Assembly (NCBI RefSeq): GCF_001269925.1
Contig: NZ_LHVO01000002.1
Coordinates: 124,001-188,000, forward strand
Length of the DNA: 64,000 bases
Reading direction: 5' to 3'
Source: Pseudomonas sp. MIACH
GTDB lineage: Bacteria > Pseudomonadota > Gammaproteobacteria > Pseudomonadales > Pseudomonadaceae
The notes beneath the pieces are model-generated. The model was not told where the DNA came from and ran no database searches. It saw only the letters and a program-made list of their open reading frames with translations. The translations under genes were made by a program, and so were the position numbers. Below, in pieces: positions 41,161 through 50,466 of this stretch; within the stretch, counting starts at the first letter, position 1, and each line of letters begins with the position of its first letter.

Positions 41161-43043
41161 GCGCGCCTATGCTGACCTCCGCCGAACAGCGCAGCGCTGC
41201 CCGGCAATTGACCCTGGCCATGCTCGCCCTGGGCTTGCTGATGCTGGGGCTGGTATGGCGCTGGCTGGCGCCGGACCAGACCGGCGTCAGTCAGTTGTTG
41301 CTCGGTGTGGCCTCGTTGCTGGTGGCGGTGCCGGTGATGCGCTCGGCCTGGTACAGCCTGCGTTTTCCCAGCCTGCATGGCATTACCGACCAACTTATCG
41401 CCCTGGCGATGCTCGGCGCCTGGGCGACCGGCGATCTGCTGACCGCCGCGCTGCTGCCGATCATCATGATCTTCGGCCACGTCTTGGAAGAGCGCAGCGT
41501 GATCGGCTCCCAGGAGGCGATTCATGCCCTGGGTAAACTGACCCGCAGCCATGCGCGGCGGGTGCAGGCCGACGGCAGCATCATCGAAGTGGATAACGGC
41601 ACGCTGAGCACCGGCGATATCGTCGAGGTGCGTGCCGGTGATCGCGTGCCCGCCGATGGCGTGGTTCTGTCGGGCCAGGCGAGCCTGGACACGGCGCCGA
41701 TCACCGGCGAGTCGGTGCCGTTGGAAGCCAGTGTGGGGGTGCAGGTGTTTGGCGGGGCGATCAACCTCGATGGCCTGTTGCGCCTGCAAGTGACGCGCAC
41801 CGGCAATGAGTCGACCCTGGGCAAAGTCATAGCGCTGATGCAGAACGCCGAACGTTCCAAGCCGCCAATCACGCGGCTGCTGGAGCGTTACGCGGGCAGC
41901 TATATGGTGTTGGTGTTGCTGCTGGCGGCAGTGACCTGGTTTGTGACCAATGACGCCCAGGCGATGCTCGCGGTGCTGGTGGCGGCGTGCCCGTGCGCCC
42001 TGGTGCTGTCGGCACCGGCGACGGCGATTGCCGGGATCGCCGTGGCGGCCCGGCATGGGATCCTGATTCGCAGCTCGGCGTTCCTCGAAGAGTTGGCGGA
42101 CCTGACCTCGCTGGTGGTCGACAAGACCGGCACCCTGACTTTTGGCACCCTGCGTTTGCAGTCCATCGAGACCTCGTCGACCGATCGCCAGGCGCTGCTC
42201 AACCTTGCGGCCAGCCTCGGTTCGGCCAGCAGCCACCCAGTCAGCCGTGCGTTGGCGGGGTTGGCGACTCAGGCGCAAATGCTGGCGCTCACGGATATCC
42301 GCGAGCGCCAGGGCCTGGGCGTCGTGGCACACACCGAGCAGGGCGAAGCGGCGTTGGGCCGTCCCGAGTTGTTCGAGCAATTGGGTATTGTCACGACGAC
42401 GGTGCCGAACCATGACGGCCCGATTGCCGGGCTGGCCCTGAACGGGCAGTTTCTGGCCTGGCTGCTGCTGGCCGACAGCGTCAAGCCGGAAGCCCGCCAG
42501 GCCCTGCAAGAGTTGCGGGATTTGGGCCTGGGTCGCCAACTGCTGCTGACCGGCGACCGTCAAAGCGTGGCCGACAGCCTGGCGCTGGAGGTGGGCATCA
42601 GCGATGTCGAAGCCCAGGCGTTGCCGGAAGACAAGCTCAACCGCGTGCTGGGGGAAATCGGCAGCGGCTTCCGGCCCATGGTGGTCGGTGATGGGATCAA
42701 CGATTCCCTGGCGCTCAAGGCTGGCGTGGTTGGCGTGGCCATGGGGGCGGGCGGGGCGGACATTGCCCTGGCCTCGGCGGATGTGGTGTTGATCGGCAGC
42801 GACCTGCGGCGCCTGGGCACTTGTGTGCGCTTGAGTCGCCAGTGCCGGCGTACGTTGCAGGTCAATGTGGTCATCGGTCTGGGCTGGACGTTGGCCATCG
42901 TGGTGTTTGCCGCCTTTGGCTGGCTGGGCGCTGCGGGGGCGATGATTGCGGCAGTGCTGCATAACCTCAGCACCTTGCTGGTACTGGGCAATGCCGGGCG
43001 TTTACTGCGGTTTCAGGAGCCGCTGTCGAAGCTTGAGGATTAA
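41157..43043 (+). CDS. P1B-type heavy-metal ATPase, HmtA-like (Zn/Cu)
   Basis: A 628-aa P-type ATPase. It has TGES ([11 protein letters not shown]), the metal-site CPC in [18 protein letters not shown], the phosphorylation motif DKTGTL, the SHP motif (SSHPVSRAL) and [10 protein letters not shown]. There is no N-terminal HMA metal-binding domain or Cys/His tail. Length and neighbours (SPFH genes) resemble P. aeruginosa HmtA, which is reported to import copper and zinc. Direction of transport cannot be read from sequence; the import role is inferred from that resemblance and the Zur-like site upstream. Confidence 0.85.
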   Translation: MSAPMLTSAEQRSAARQLTLAMLALGLLMLGLVWRWLAPDQTGVSQLLLGVASLLVAVPVMRSAWYSLRFPSLHGITDQLIALAMLGAWATGDLLTAALLPIIMIFGHVLEERSVIGSQEAIHALGKLTRSHARRVQADGSIIEVDNGTLSTGDIVEVRAGDRVPADGVVLSGQASLDTAPITGESVPLEASVGVQVFGGAINLDGLLRLQVTRTGNESTLGKVIALMQNAERSKPPITRLLERYAGSYMVLVLLLAAVTWFVTNDAQAMLAVLVAACPCALVLSAPATAIAGIAVAARHGILIRSSAFLEELADLTSLVVDKTGTLTFGTLRLQSIETSSTDRQALLNLAASLGSASSHPVSRALAGLATQAQMLALTDIRERQGLGVVAHTEQGEAALGRPELFEQLGIVTTTVPNHDGPIAGLALNGQFLAWLLLADSVKPEARQALQELRDLGLGRQLLLTGDRQSVADSLALEVGISDVEAQALPEDKLNRVLGEIGSGFRPMVVGDGINDSLALKAGVVGVAMGAGGADIALASADVVLIGSDLRRLGTCVRLSRQCRRTLQVNVVIGLGWTLAIVVFAAFGWLGAAGAMIAAVLHNLSTLLVLGNAGRLLRFQEPLSKLED

Positions 43044-43159
43044 TTTCAGAAATATTTGCACACGACTGTAACGCCGATAAGGGGTCTCACTCTAGTGCTG
43101 TGTCGAGACTGAGCACTCCGTTCAGACCGACGCCACTACCGATCATGAGGAATACGAGA

Positions 43160-43411
43160 ATGAACATTAAATCCGCTGCTGCTGGTGCTGCCCTGGCGAT
43201 GGCCGCCGCCACTATGTTTGCTGGTGTTGCGACCCAGGTACAAGCCGCAGATGCGCAAGTGCATTGCTACGGCGTGACGTCCTGCAAAGGCATGAACGAC
43301 TGCAAAACCGCTGAAAACGCCTGCAAAGGCCAGGCGGTCTGCAAGGGCCACGGCTTCAAGGCCATGACCAAGGCCGCCTGTGACGCGGCGGGCGGCAAAG
43401 TCGGCGAATAA
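43160..43411 (+). CDS. DUF2282 secreted Cys-rich peptide, bufferin-type RiPP precursor (BufA1-like)
   Basis: An 83-aa precursor with an N-terminal signal peptide (residues 1-29, cut near QVQA). The mature part is 54 residues with six cysteines at 36, 42, 48, 55, 61 and 74 and many Lys/Gly. DUF2282 peptides of this form are substrates of DUF692 (MNIO) enzymes; recent work names them bufferins and assigns periplasmic copper binding. The ATG at 43160 has GAGG 9 nt upstream. The 116-bp gap after the ATPase gene suggests its own promoter; imperfect inverted repeats (AGTGCT/AGCACT at 43094-43117) lie there. Confidence 0.88.
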   Translation: MNIKSAAAGAALAMAAATMFAGVATQVQAADAQVHCYGVTSCKGMNDCKTAENACKGQAVCKGHGFKAMTKAACDAAGGKVGE

Positions 43412-43428
43412 CCGGCAAACGAGTGCAA

Positions 43429-43455
43429 CCGCAGCGGCAGCCCCCGTCGCTGCGG
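43429..43455 (+). other. Hairpin between the bufferin precursor and its MNIO gene
   Basis: An 8-bp stem CCGCAGCG / CGCTGCGG with an 11-nt GC-rich loop, 17 bp after the precursor stop. Such a structure would favour accumulation of the precursor message over the downstream enzyme genes. Confidence 0.5.
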
Positions 43456-43477
43456 ACACTTTCCCCAGGAGTGAGTC

Positions 43478-44323
43478 ATGTCCGCGTCCCTTCCAAGTCT
43501 GGGTTATGGCCTGGGTTTACGCAGTGAGTACTACCAGCAGATCCTCGAACAATCGCCGGCCGTGGATTGGTTCGAAGTGATCTCCGAGAACTATCTGGTG
43601 CAGGGCGGCAAAGCCTTGTACTACCTGGACGCGATAGCCGAGCGTTACCCCTTGGTGATGCACGGTGTGTCCCTGTCCATCGGCGGCCCCCACCCCGTCG
43701 ACATGGACTACCTGAAACACATCAAGCAGCTCGCCGAGCGCATCCAGCCCGCGTGGATTTCCGATCACCTGTGCTGGAGCCGTGGCAGTGCGCACCAGTT
43801 ACATGACCTGCTGCCCCTGCCTTACACCGAAGAAAGCCTCTGCTATGTGGCTGCTCGCGTTCGCCAAGTGCAGGATGTATTGCAGCGCCCGTTGGTGCTG
43901 GAAAATGTCTCCAGCTATGTGCGTTCCAAGGCGGATGAATTCACCGAATGGGAATTCCTCAATGCCCTGGCCCACTTGTCGGGCTGCCAGCTGCTGCTGG
44001 ACGTTAACAACGTGTATGTCAGTGCGCGCAACCATGGCTTCGATGCCTGGACCTTCATCCGCAACCTGCCGCCCGACAGTATCCGCCAGCTGCATCTGGC
44101 CGGGCATATGGATTATGGCGACTACGTAGTCGATACCCACGACCACCCAGTGTGCGACCCGGTGTGGACGTTGTATCAACAGACCCTGGAGCATTTGGGG
44201 CCGGTCTCGACGCTGTTGGAGCGCGATGACCATTTCCCGCCGTTCGAAGAACTGCTCACCGAGCTGGAAAAGGCCCGGGAGTTGGGCGCCGCAGCCTTGG
44301 CCAGGAGGTCGTTATGCGCCTGA
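43478..44323 (+). CDS. DUF692 multinuclear iron-dependent oxidative enzyme (BufB-like MNIO)
   Basis: A 281-aa TIM-barrel enzyme. Conserved metal-ligand segments in order: FEVISENY, HGVSLSIG, ISDHLCW, LENVSSY, LLLDVNNVYVSARNHG, LHLAGH, DTHDHPVCDPVW, LERDDHFP. MNIO enzymes modify cysteines of partner peptides (for bufferins, to thiooxazole-type groups, as I recall). It follows the precursor gene by 66 bp and overlaps the DUF2063 gene by 10 bp. Confidence 0.92.
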   Translation: MSASLPSLGYGLGLRSEYYQQILEQSPAVDWFEVISENYLVQGGKALYYLDAIAERYPLVMHGVSLSIGGPHPVDMDYLKHIKQLAERIQPAWISDHLCWSRGSAHQLHDLLPLPYTEESLCYVAARVRQVQDVLQRPLVLENVSSYVRSKADEFTEWEFLNALAHLSGCQLLLDVNNVYVSARNHGFDAWTFIRNLPPDSIRQLHLAGHMDYGDYVVDTHDHPVCDPVWTLYQQTLEHLGPVSTLLERDDHFPPFEELLTELEKARELGAAALARRSLCA

Positions 44324-45102
44324 CCGACTGGCAATTGGCCTTTGAGCAGCACTTGTCAGCGCAGACGCCGGATGCCAACAGTGGCTTTGCCGCGACTTTA
44401 TTGGGCGGGCCGACGCTGGATGTAGACACCGGCCTGGCGATCTACCACAACGCTTATCTGGCACGGCTGCAGGAGGTGTTGCGGCATGACTTCAGCGCCA
44501 TCCTGTATTGGCTGGGAGATGAGGAGTTTGCGCGGCTGACGCAAGCTTACTTGCGTCGTTATCCCTCGGCCCACTACAGCCTGCGCTGGCTGGGTGAGCG
44601 GTTTGCGGGGTTTATCCACGAGCATCTGGTGGCCGAGCAAAGTGCGCCGTTGGTTGAACTGGCCCAGTTGGAGTGGGCCTTCACCCTGGCGTTCGATGCA
44701 CCCCAGGGTGAGCCGCTGACCCTCAACGATATGGCGGGCCTGCCGCCCGAGGATTGGCCCGGTTTGCAGGTCTGTCTGACACCGTCCGTCCAGCAGCGAC
44801 TTTGCCACTTCAACAGCGTGGCCATCTGGCGTGCCAGCAAGGATGGCGCGGATTTCCCCGACAGCCACACCTTGGACCTCGCACAGATCTGCCTGGTATG
44901 GCGCGATCAGAATGTGTGCCGTTACCGCAGCCTGGAACCCGCAGAAGCCTTTGCATTGGCAGGCATGGTGACGACCGGTTGGACCTTCGCAGAACTGTGT
45001 GCGCAACTGGCAGTCACTTATGGAGAGGGTGCCCCGCTGCAAGCGGTTACGTGGCTGAAACAGTGGATCCAGGACGGTTTGCTCCAACGCCGAGCCCCAT
45101 AG
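44314..45102 (+). CDS. DUF2063 protein, MNIO partner (BufC-like)
   Basis: A 262-aa protein with the DUF2063 pattern: DTGLAIYHNAYLARLQEVLRHDF in the N-terminal domain, SAHYSLRWLGERFAGF in the middle. The C-terminal wing is a small fold thought to help precursor recognition. It overlaps the enzyme gene by 10 bp. The set of DUF2282, DUF692 and DUF2063 genes in this order is the canonical bufferin layout; no DoxX gene follows here. Confidence 0.88.
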   Translation: MRLTDWQLAFEQHLSAQTPDANSGFAATLLGGPTLDVDTGLAIYHNAYLARLQEVLRHDFSAILYWLGDEEFARLTQAYLRRYPSAHYSLRWLGERFAGFIHEHLVAEQSAPLVELAQLEWAFTLAFDAPQGEPLTLNDMAGLPPEDWPGLQVCLTPSVQQRLCHFNSVAIWRASKDGADFPDSHTLDLAQICLVWRDQNVCRYRSLEPAEAFALAGMVTTGWTFAELCAQLAVTYGEGAPLQAVTWLKQWIQDGLLQRRAP

Positions 45103-45147
45103 AAAAGCGCTATCAAATCGATAGCCTCCTACTTTTCTTGGGATGGT

Positions 45148-45154
45148 CTACCCT
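45148..45154 (+). promoter_or_regulatory. Possible RpoS-type -10 element of cfa
   Basis: CTACCCT lies 34 bp upstream of the cfa start, similar to what I recall for the stationary-phase promoter of P. putida cfaB. No -35 element is needed by RpoS. A weak inverted repeat (GCTATC/GATAGC, 45109-45125) precedes it and may end the upstream transcript. Confidence 0.35.
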
Positions 45155-45188
45155 CATTCCAGACGTCTGAAACAAGGGGGGACTACTC

Positions 45189-46373
45189 ATGCTCGCGCAA
45201 CTTCCACCGGCCTTACAGAATCTTCAGCTGCCGCTGCGTCTTCGACTCTGGGATGGCCATGAATTCAACTTGGGCCCCGAGCCCAGTGTGACTATCGTGG
45301 TGAAGGACCCCACGGTCGTGCCCCAACTGACCCATCCCACACTCGACTCGTTGGGTGAAGCTTTCGTCGAAGGCAAACTGGAGCTGGAAGGCTCCATCAG
45401 CGAAGTGATCCGGGTCTGTGATGAGTTGAGTCATGCCTTGGTCGAGGACGACGGCGCGAGTCTGCCGGTGCGCTCGATCCACGACAAGGCCACCGACGCC
45501 GCGGCTATTTCCTACCATTACGACCTGTCCAACGAGTTCTACCAGCTATGGCTGGATCAGGACATGGCGTACTCCTGCGGGTATTTCGAAACCGGCAGCG
45601 AATCCATCGATCAGGCCCAGCAAGACAAATTCCGCCACCTGTGCCGCAAGTTGCGCTTGCAGCCAGGCGAGTACCTGCTCGACGTAGGCTGCGGCTGGGG
45701 CGGGCTGGCACGTTTCGCGGCGCGTGAGTTCGGGGTGAGAGTGTTTGGTATCACCCTGAGCAAGGAACAGCTGGCGTTGGCCAAGGAGCGAGTAAAAGCC
45801 GAGGGTCTGGAAGACCAGATCGACCTGCAACTGCTCGACTACCGCGATCTGCCCCAGGATGGTCGTTTCGACAAAGTGGTGAGCGTGGGCATGTTCGAAC
45901 ACGTCGGCCACGCCAACCTGGCGCAATACTGCAAGACCCTGTTTGGTGCCGTGCGCGAAGGCGGCCTGGTGATGAACCACGGCATTACCGCCAAGCACAC
46001 CGACGGCCGTCCTGTGGGCCGTGGCGCTGGGGAGTTTATCGAGCGTTATGTATTCCCCAACGGCGAACTGCCGCATTTGGCGATGATGACTGCCGAGATC
46101 AGCGAAGTCGGGCTGGAAGTGGTCGACGTCGAAAGCCTGCGCCTGCATTACGCCCGCACCCTGGACCATTGGAGCGAGCGACTGGAAGACAATCTGGAAG
46201 CGGCGGCGAAGATGGTGCCGGCGCAGGCGTTGCGCATCTGGCGCTTGTACCTGGCCGGGTGTGCTTATGCGTTTGCCCGGGGCTGGATCAACCTGCACCA
46301 GATCCTCGCGGTGAAGCCTCACGCGGATGGCAGCCATGAACTGCCGTGGACGCGGGAAGACATCTATCGCTGA
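45189..46373 (+). CDS. cfa: Cyclopropane-fatty-acyl-phospholipid synthase
   Basis: A 394-aa enzyme that methylenates unsaturated acyl chains of membrane phospholipids using SAM, typically on entry to stationary phase or acid stress. SAM-binding motif LDVGCGWGGLARFAAREFG (about residues 165-183), then FGITLSKEQ and MFEHVG. YDLSNEFYQLWLDQDMAYSCGYF is the family segment before it. A strong purine-rich ribosome-binding site (AAGGGGGG) precedes the ATG. Confidence 0.95.
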   Translation: MLAQLPPALQNLQLPLRLRLWDGHEFNLGPEPSVTIVVKDPTVVPQLTHPTLDSLGEAFVEGKLELEGSISEVIRVCDELSHALVEDDGASLPVRSIHDKATDAAAISYHYDLSNEFYQLWLDQDMAYSCGYFETGSESIDQAQQDKFRHLCRKLRLQPGEYLLDVGCGWGGLARFAAREFGVRVFGITLSKEQLALAKERVKAEGLEDQIDLQLLDYRDLPQDGRFDKVVSVGMFEHVGHANLAQYCKTLFGAVREGGLVMNHGITAKHTDGRPVGRGAGEFIERYVFPNGELPHLAMMTAEISEVGLEVVDVESLRLHYARTLDHWSERLEDNLEAAAKMVPAQALRIWRLYLAGCAYAFARGWINLHQILAVKPHADGSHELPWTREDIYR

Positions 46374-46403
46374 GCTGATGTTCCAGAAAGGTGGAGATCC
46401 AAC

Positions 46404-46439
46404 TGTGGGAGGGAGCAAGCTCCCTCCCACATTTTTTTA
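46404..46439. terminator. Terminator made from a TGTGGGAGGG-family palindrome
   Basis: A perfect 13-bp stem TGTGGGAGGGAGC / GCTCCCTCCCACA with a 2-nt loop, followed by T7, between the convergent cfa and cls genes. A dispersed repeat appears to serve as terminator. Confidence 0.85.
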
Positions 46440-46451
46440 CCGCATTGGCCG

Positions 46452-47891
46452 TTAGAGAATCGGTGAGATCAAGCGCGCCACCCGCATGCCTAGTTGTTGC
46501 AGGCGGCGGGTCTCGCGGCTTTCTTCCTGGCTGACCTCGTGGGCCAGGGCGAAGTCGTCCAGCAGCATCTGTTCCACCTGCTTGGCGAAGGCTTCGTCGA
46601 CCGTCAGCAACATCACTTCGAAATTCAGCCGGAACGAGCGGTTGTCCATGTTTGCGCTGCCGATGGCGCTGATCTCGCTGTCTACCAACACCACCTTCTG
46701 ATGCAGAAAACCTGGCGTGTAGCGGAACACCCGGACACCGGCGCGCACCGCTTCGATCGCATACAGGCTGGACGCGGCATACACGATGCGGTGGTCGGGT
46801 CGCGATGGCAGCAGCAGGCGCACATCCACCCCGCGCAGGACCGCCAGGCGCAGGGCGGCGAAGACCGCTTCGTCGGGGATGAAATACGGGCTGGTGATCC
46901 ATACGCGCTCGGTTGCCGCATGGATGGCCTCGACGAAAAACAGCGAACAGGTTTCATACGGATCGGCCGGGCCGCTGGCGAGCAATTGGCAGAGCACGCC
47001 GTCTTCGGGGTAGGCGTCCGGCAGAATCAGCGGCGGCAGCTCGCGCGCGGCCCAGAACCAGTCCTCGGCAAACGATTCCTGCAGGCAGGCCACTACCGGG
47101 CCGGTAACTTGCACATGGGTATCGCGCCACGGCGCCAGCGGCGGTTTTCTGCCCAGGTATTCATCGCCCACGTTGTGCCCACCGACGAACCCGGTGATAC
47201 CGTCCACCACCACGATCTTGCGATGGTTGCGGAAGTTGACCTGGAAACGATTGAGCCAACCGCTGCGGGTGGCGAATGCCTTGACCTGCACCCCGGCGTC
47301 GCGCAGCGATTGCACGTAGCGATGGGGCAGGGCATGGCTGCCGATGCGGTCGTACAGTACGTAGATGCCCACGCCTTGAGCGGCTTTTTCCTTCAAAAGG
47401 CTCTGCAATTGGCGGCCGAGTTCATCGTCGTGAATGATGAAGAACTGAAACAGCACGGCGGTTTTTGCGTTGCGAATGGCCTCGAAGATCGCACCGAAGG
47501 TGGCCTCGCCATTGATCAGCAGGTGCACTTCATTGTTCGCCAGGCACGGCATGCGCCCCAGCTTGGGCATGGCACGCAACGAAGCGTAGGCGCTGGAGTT
47601 GCGTGCGGCGAGGGCTTCCTCGACCCAGGGGCGCCAGTTCAGCTCGGTGATGGCGGTGTGCATTTCCTGATTGGCCTGGCGACGGGCCTGGATGTACGCG
47701 TCGAAGGTGCTGCGGCCAAAAATCAGGTAGGGAATCAGCGTGAGATAGGGCATGAACATCAGCGACAGGGCCCAGGCGATCGAGCCTTGGGCGGTCCTGA
47801 CGGTCAGCACCGCGTGGATCGCGGCGAGCGTCCCCAGAAAATGCAGCGTGGCGATGAAGTAGGCGAGCAGGTGCGGGCCAAAGAAATCCAT
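46452..47891 (-). CDS. cls: Cardiolipin synthase (phospholipase D type)
   Basis: A 479-aa membrane enzyme joining two phosphatidylglycerol molecules to cardiolipin. Two N-terminal membrane helices ([40 protein letters not shown]). Two HKD motifs follow: [18 protein letters not shown] and [23 protein letters not shown] 47891 gives the family N-terminus [12 protein letters not shown]; an earlier ATG adds 7 residues. Confidence 0.94.
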   Translation of the reverse strand: MDFFGPHLLAYFIATLHFLGTLAAIHAVLTVRTAQGSIAWALSLMFMPYLTLIPYLIFGRSTFDAYIQARRQANQEMHTAITELNWRPWVEEALAARNSSAYASLRAMPKLGRMPCLANNEVHLLINGEATFGAIFEAIRNAKTAVLFQFFIIHDDELGRQLQSLLKEKAAQGVGIYVLYDRIGSHALPHRYVQSLRDAGVQVKAFATRSGWLNRFQVNFRNHRKIVVVDGITGFVGGHNVGDEYLGRKPPLAPWRDTHVQVTGPVVACLQESFAEDWFWAARELPPLILPDAYPEDGVLCQLLASGPADPYETCSLFFVEAIHAATERVWITSPYFIPDEAVFAALRLAVLRGVDVRLLLPSRPDHRIVYAASSLYAIEAVRAGVRVFRYTPGFLHQKVVLVDSEISAIGSANMDNRSFRLNFEVMLLTVDEAFAKQVEQMLLDDFALAHEVSQEESRETRRLQQLGMRVARLISPIL

Positions 47892-48021
47892 GGACGACGG
47901 TACTCCAGGCAATCCAATGCCTAACAGACCATGAACGGCTGCGAATGTCGCTATTTTATTTGCCGTGCAACACTGGCACTTTTGCGGCGTCTAACGCCCA
48001 CAATTGCCCAGGAGTTACCCG

Positions 48022-48543
48022 ATGAATGCTCGTCTGCTTGGTTTGGCCATGGTTGTTGGTTTGTCGTTGCCGGTGGCAGCGCAGGCGCAGATGCTGGCGC
48101 CGGGCTTGTGGGAATTGACCACCAGCAACATGAAAGTCGATAACCAGGACCTGCCGGACCTGTCGCTGATCCTCGGTCAGCTCAAGCAACAGATGACCCC
48201 CGAACAGCGCGCCATGCTGGAAAAGCAAGGCATCACCATGGCCGGCAAAGGCGTGCAGGTGTGCCTCACCCCGGCACAAGTCGCCTCTGATTCAATCCCC
48301 CTGACGGACCCGCAATCGGGTTGCAAACAGGAAGTGACCGACAAGACCGGTAACCAGTGGAAATTCCGCTTCAGTTGCCCGAAAGCCCAGGGCACCGGCG
48401 TCGCTACCTTCCAGAGCCAGAAAGAATTCACCACCACCGTCAACGGCACCTTCAATGCCACCGGCGTTCAGCAGAAGGGCAGCCTGGACACCCACGCCCA
48501 ATGGCTGGGCAACGATTGCGGTACGGTCAAGCCTCGCGCTTAA
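48022..48543 (+). CDS. DUF3617 periplasmic protein
   Basis: A 173-aa secreted protein. Signal peptide residues 1-22 (ending AAQAQ), then APGLWELTTSNMKVDNQ, the hallmark start of DUF3617. Four cysteines are in the mature part. AGGAG sits 7 nt before the ATG at 48022. Function unknown. Confidence 0.85.
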   Translation: MNARLLGLAMVVGLSLPVAAQAQMLAPGLWELTTSNMKVDNQDLPDLSLILGQLKQQMTPEQRAMLEKQGITMAGKGVQVCLTPAQVASDSIPLTDPQSGCKQEVTDKTGNQWKFRFSCPKAQGTGVATFQSQKEFTTTVNGTFNATGVQQKGSLDTHAQWLGNDCGTVKPRA

Positions 48544-48546
48544 CCT

Positions 48547-48569
48547 GTAGGAGCGAGCTCGCGCCTACC
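48547..48569. repeat. REP-type inverted repeat after the DUF3617 gene
   Basis: GTAGGAGCGAGCTCGCGCCTAC is almost perfectly self-complementary (one mismatched pair), between two convergent genes. It has the form of a Pseudomonas REP and may stop both transcripts. Confidence 0.6.
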
Positions 48570-49902
48570 TTAGGAAATGCAGGGGCAAACCCTGGCAGCT
48601 GTCGACCACCTGGCCGTTGTGCCAGGCCAGGTGGCCGGAGACCAGAGTGGTGCTCACGCTGTGGCGAAAGCTACGTTCGGCGAACGGCGTCCAGCCGCAG
48701 CGGGCAAGAATCGGTTCATCCCTGACCGGTTTTCCTTCGGGCTCAGGTTTGATCAACACCAGGTCGGCCCAATACCCTTCGCGTAGATAACCCCGGTCGG
48801 GGATGGCAAACAGGTCGGCGACCCGGTGGCTGGTCTTGGCCACCAGGGTGGTCAGCGGCACCAGCCCATCGGCCACCAACTCCAACAGCGCCGGCAGCGC
48901 GTGTTGCACCAGGGGCAAACCCGCGGGCGCCTCACGATACTCCAACTGTTTTTGCGCCCAGGTATGCGGCGCATGGTCAGTGCCAATCACATCCAGACGA
49001 TCACTCAGCAAGGCCAGGCGCAGGGCGTCGCGGTCGGCGCGGGTCTTGATCGCCGGGTTGCATTTGATCTGGTGGCCAAGGCGGTGGTAGTCGTGGTCAT
49101 CGAACAGCAGGTGATGCACGCAGACTTCAGCGGTAATGCGTTTTTGCGCCAGGGGTTTGTCTTCGAACAATTCCAACTCGCGGGCGCTGGTCAGGTGCAG
49201 TACATGCAGGCGCGTGCCGTGACGCTTGGCCAATTCCACCGCGAATGAGGATGAGCGATAGCAGGCTTCGGCATCGCGGATCAGCGGGTGGGCGACGGCG
49301 GGGATCTTGTCACCGAAGCGTTCACGCATGCGCTGCTGGTTGGCTTGGATGCTCGGCGTGTGTTCGCAGTGGGCGAGGAGGATGGTCGGTACCTCGGCAA
49401 ATAGCCGTTCCAGGATCCGTGGATCGTCCACCAGCATATTGCCGGTAGAGGCGCCCATGAACACTTTGACCCCGGCCACTTCGCGCGGGTCGAGGGCGGC
49501 GACGGTGTCGAGGTTGTCGTTGCTGACCCCGAAGTGAAAGCCGTAGTTGGCCACCGAGTGCAGGGCCGCGCGGCGCTTTTTATCGGCCAGGGCTTCCAGG
49601 TTCAGTGTGGCGGGCTGGGTGTTGGGCATGTCCATCACACTGGTAATGCCGCCGGCCACGGCCGCGCGGGACTCGCTGTAGAAGCTGCCCTTATCCGGCG
49701 CGCCCGGGTCGCGAAAATGCACCTGATCGTCAATCATGCCCGGCAGCAGCCACTGGCCTTGGGCGTCGATGGCCACCGGCGCGGCGTTCCCGCCGATGCT
49801 GCTGGCGATCTTCTCGATACGGCCATTGGCGACCAACACGTCGGCATCGAATTCCTGGCCCTCGTTCACCAGGCGGGCGTTGCGGATCAGCAGGCGGCTC
49901 AT
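48565..49902 (-). CDS. pyrQ: Dihydroorotase (class I-like), zinc-starvation paralog
   Basis: A 445-aa amidohydrolase of pyrimidine synthesis. The first metal motif is MIDDQVHFRDPG, so the usual HxH is QxH (Gln60, His62). The carbamylated lysine candidate is Lys146 (GVKVFMG), then His178 (LAHCEH), LHLTSA and IGTDHAPH. It is the last gene of a seven-gene operon under a Zur-type site, matching the zinc-regulated pyrQ of P. aeruginosa as I recall. A reduced zinc need is a plausible reason for the altered motif. Confidence 0.88.
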   Translation of the reverse strand: MSRLLIRNARLVNEGQEFDADVLVANGRIEKIASSIGGNAAPVAIDAQGQWLLPGMIDDQVHFRDPGAPDKGSFYSESRAAVAGGITSVMDMPNTQPATLNLEALADKKRRAALHSVANYGFHFGVSNDNLDTVAALDPREVAGVKVFMGASTGNMLVDDPRILERLFAEVPTILLAHCEHTPSIQANQQRMRERFGDKIPAVAHPLIRDAEACYRSSSFAVELAKRHGTRLHVLHLTSARELELFEDKPLAQKRITAEVCVHHLLFDDHDYHRLGHQIKCNPAIKTRADRDALRLALLSDRLDVIGTDHAPHTWAQKQLEYREAPAGLPLVQHALPALLELVADGLVPLTTLVAKTSHRVADLFAIPDRGYLREGYWADLVLIKPEPEGKPVRDEPILARCGWTPFAERSFRHSVSTTLVSGHLAWHNGQVVDSCQGLPLHFLR

Positions 49903-49905
49903 GGC

Positions 49906-50466
49906 TCAGAACTCGTTTTGCAGGGCTTTGTAACCGCGCACCAGATCAACGTTGGTACGTGCCACGTCTTCGGAAAACTCCGAGGCGCTGACACTCACCG
50001 GTGGGAATTGCGACAAGTCGGTATTCGGCCCGATGCGGGTGGTGGAGGGCACGTAGAAGGCAGCGGGTAAATCACGGCCGTCGACCACCGAGTTATGGCG
50101 CACCACGCACCCATCGCCGACGGCGCAGTTGAACAGCACGCTGTTGAAACCGATAAACACGCGGTCGCCGACGGTGCAGGGGCCGTGGACGATGGAGCGA
50201 TGCGCGATGGATGTAAATTCGCCTATCGTCACCGCCGCGCCAGACTTTGAGTGGATGACCACGCCATCCTGGATATTGGAGTTGGCGCCGATGGTGATCG
50301 GGTCCATGGCGCCGCTGGCGTCGACTTCGTCGGCGCGGATCACGGCGTAGGGGCCGACAAACACGTTCTCGCCGATGATGACCTTGCCGCAGATGATCGC
50401 GGTCTTGTCGACGTAGGCCGATTCGGCAATCACCGGCAGATCGCCGGATGGGTTCTTGCGGATCAT
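49906..50466 (-). CDS. Gamma-class carbonic anhydrase family protein
   Basis: A 186-aa left-handed beta-helix protein. Putative metal ligands His72, His89 and His94 keep the HxxxxH spacing of gamma-carbonic anhydrases. It overlaps the hisI stop by 4 bp and sits 3 bp before the dihydroorotase gene. As a zinc-starvation paralog it may use iron or cobalt in place of zinc; this is inference. Confidence 0.88.
   Translation of the reverse strand: MIRKNPSGDLPVIAESAYVDKTAIICGKVIIGENVFVGPYAVIRADEVDASGAMDPITIGANSNIQDGVVIHSKSGAAVTIGEFTSIAHRSIVHGPCTVGDRVFIGFNSVLFNCAVGDGCVVRHNSVVDGRDLPAAFYVPSTTRIGPNTDLSQFPPVSVSASEFSEDVARTNVDLVRGYKALQNEF

Noticed and set aside
43044..43159. ECF sigma promoter for the bufferin genes (GTAACG near 43069)
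   Set aside because: No convincing -10 partner at the right distance and no sigma/anti-sigma genes nearby.
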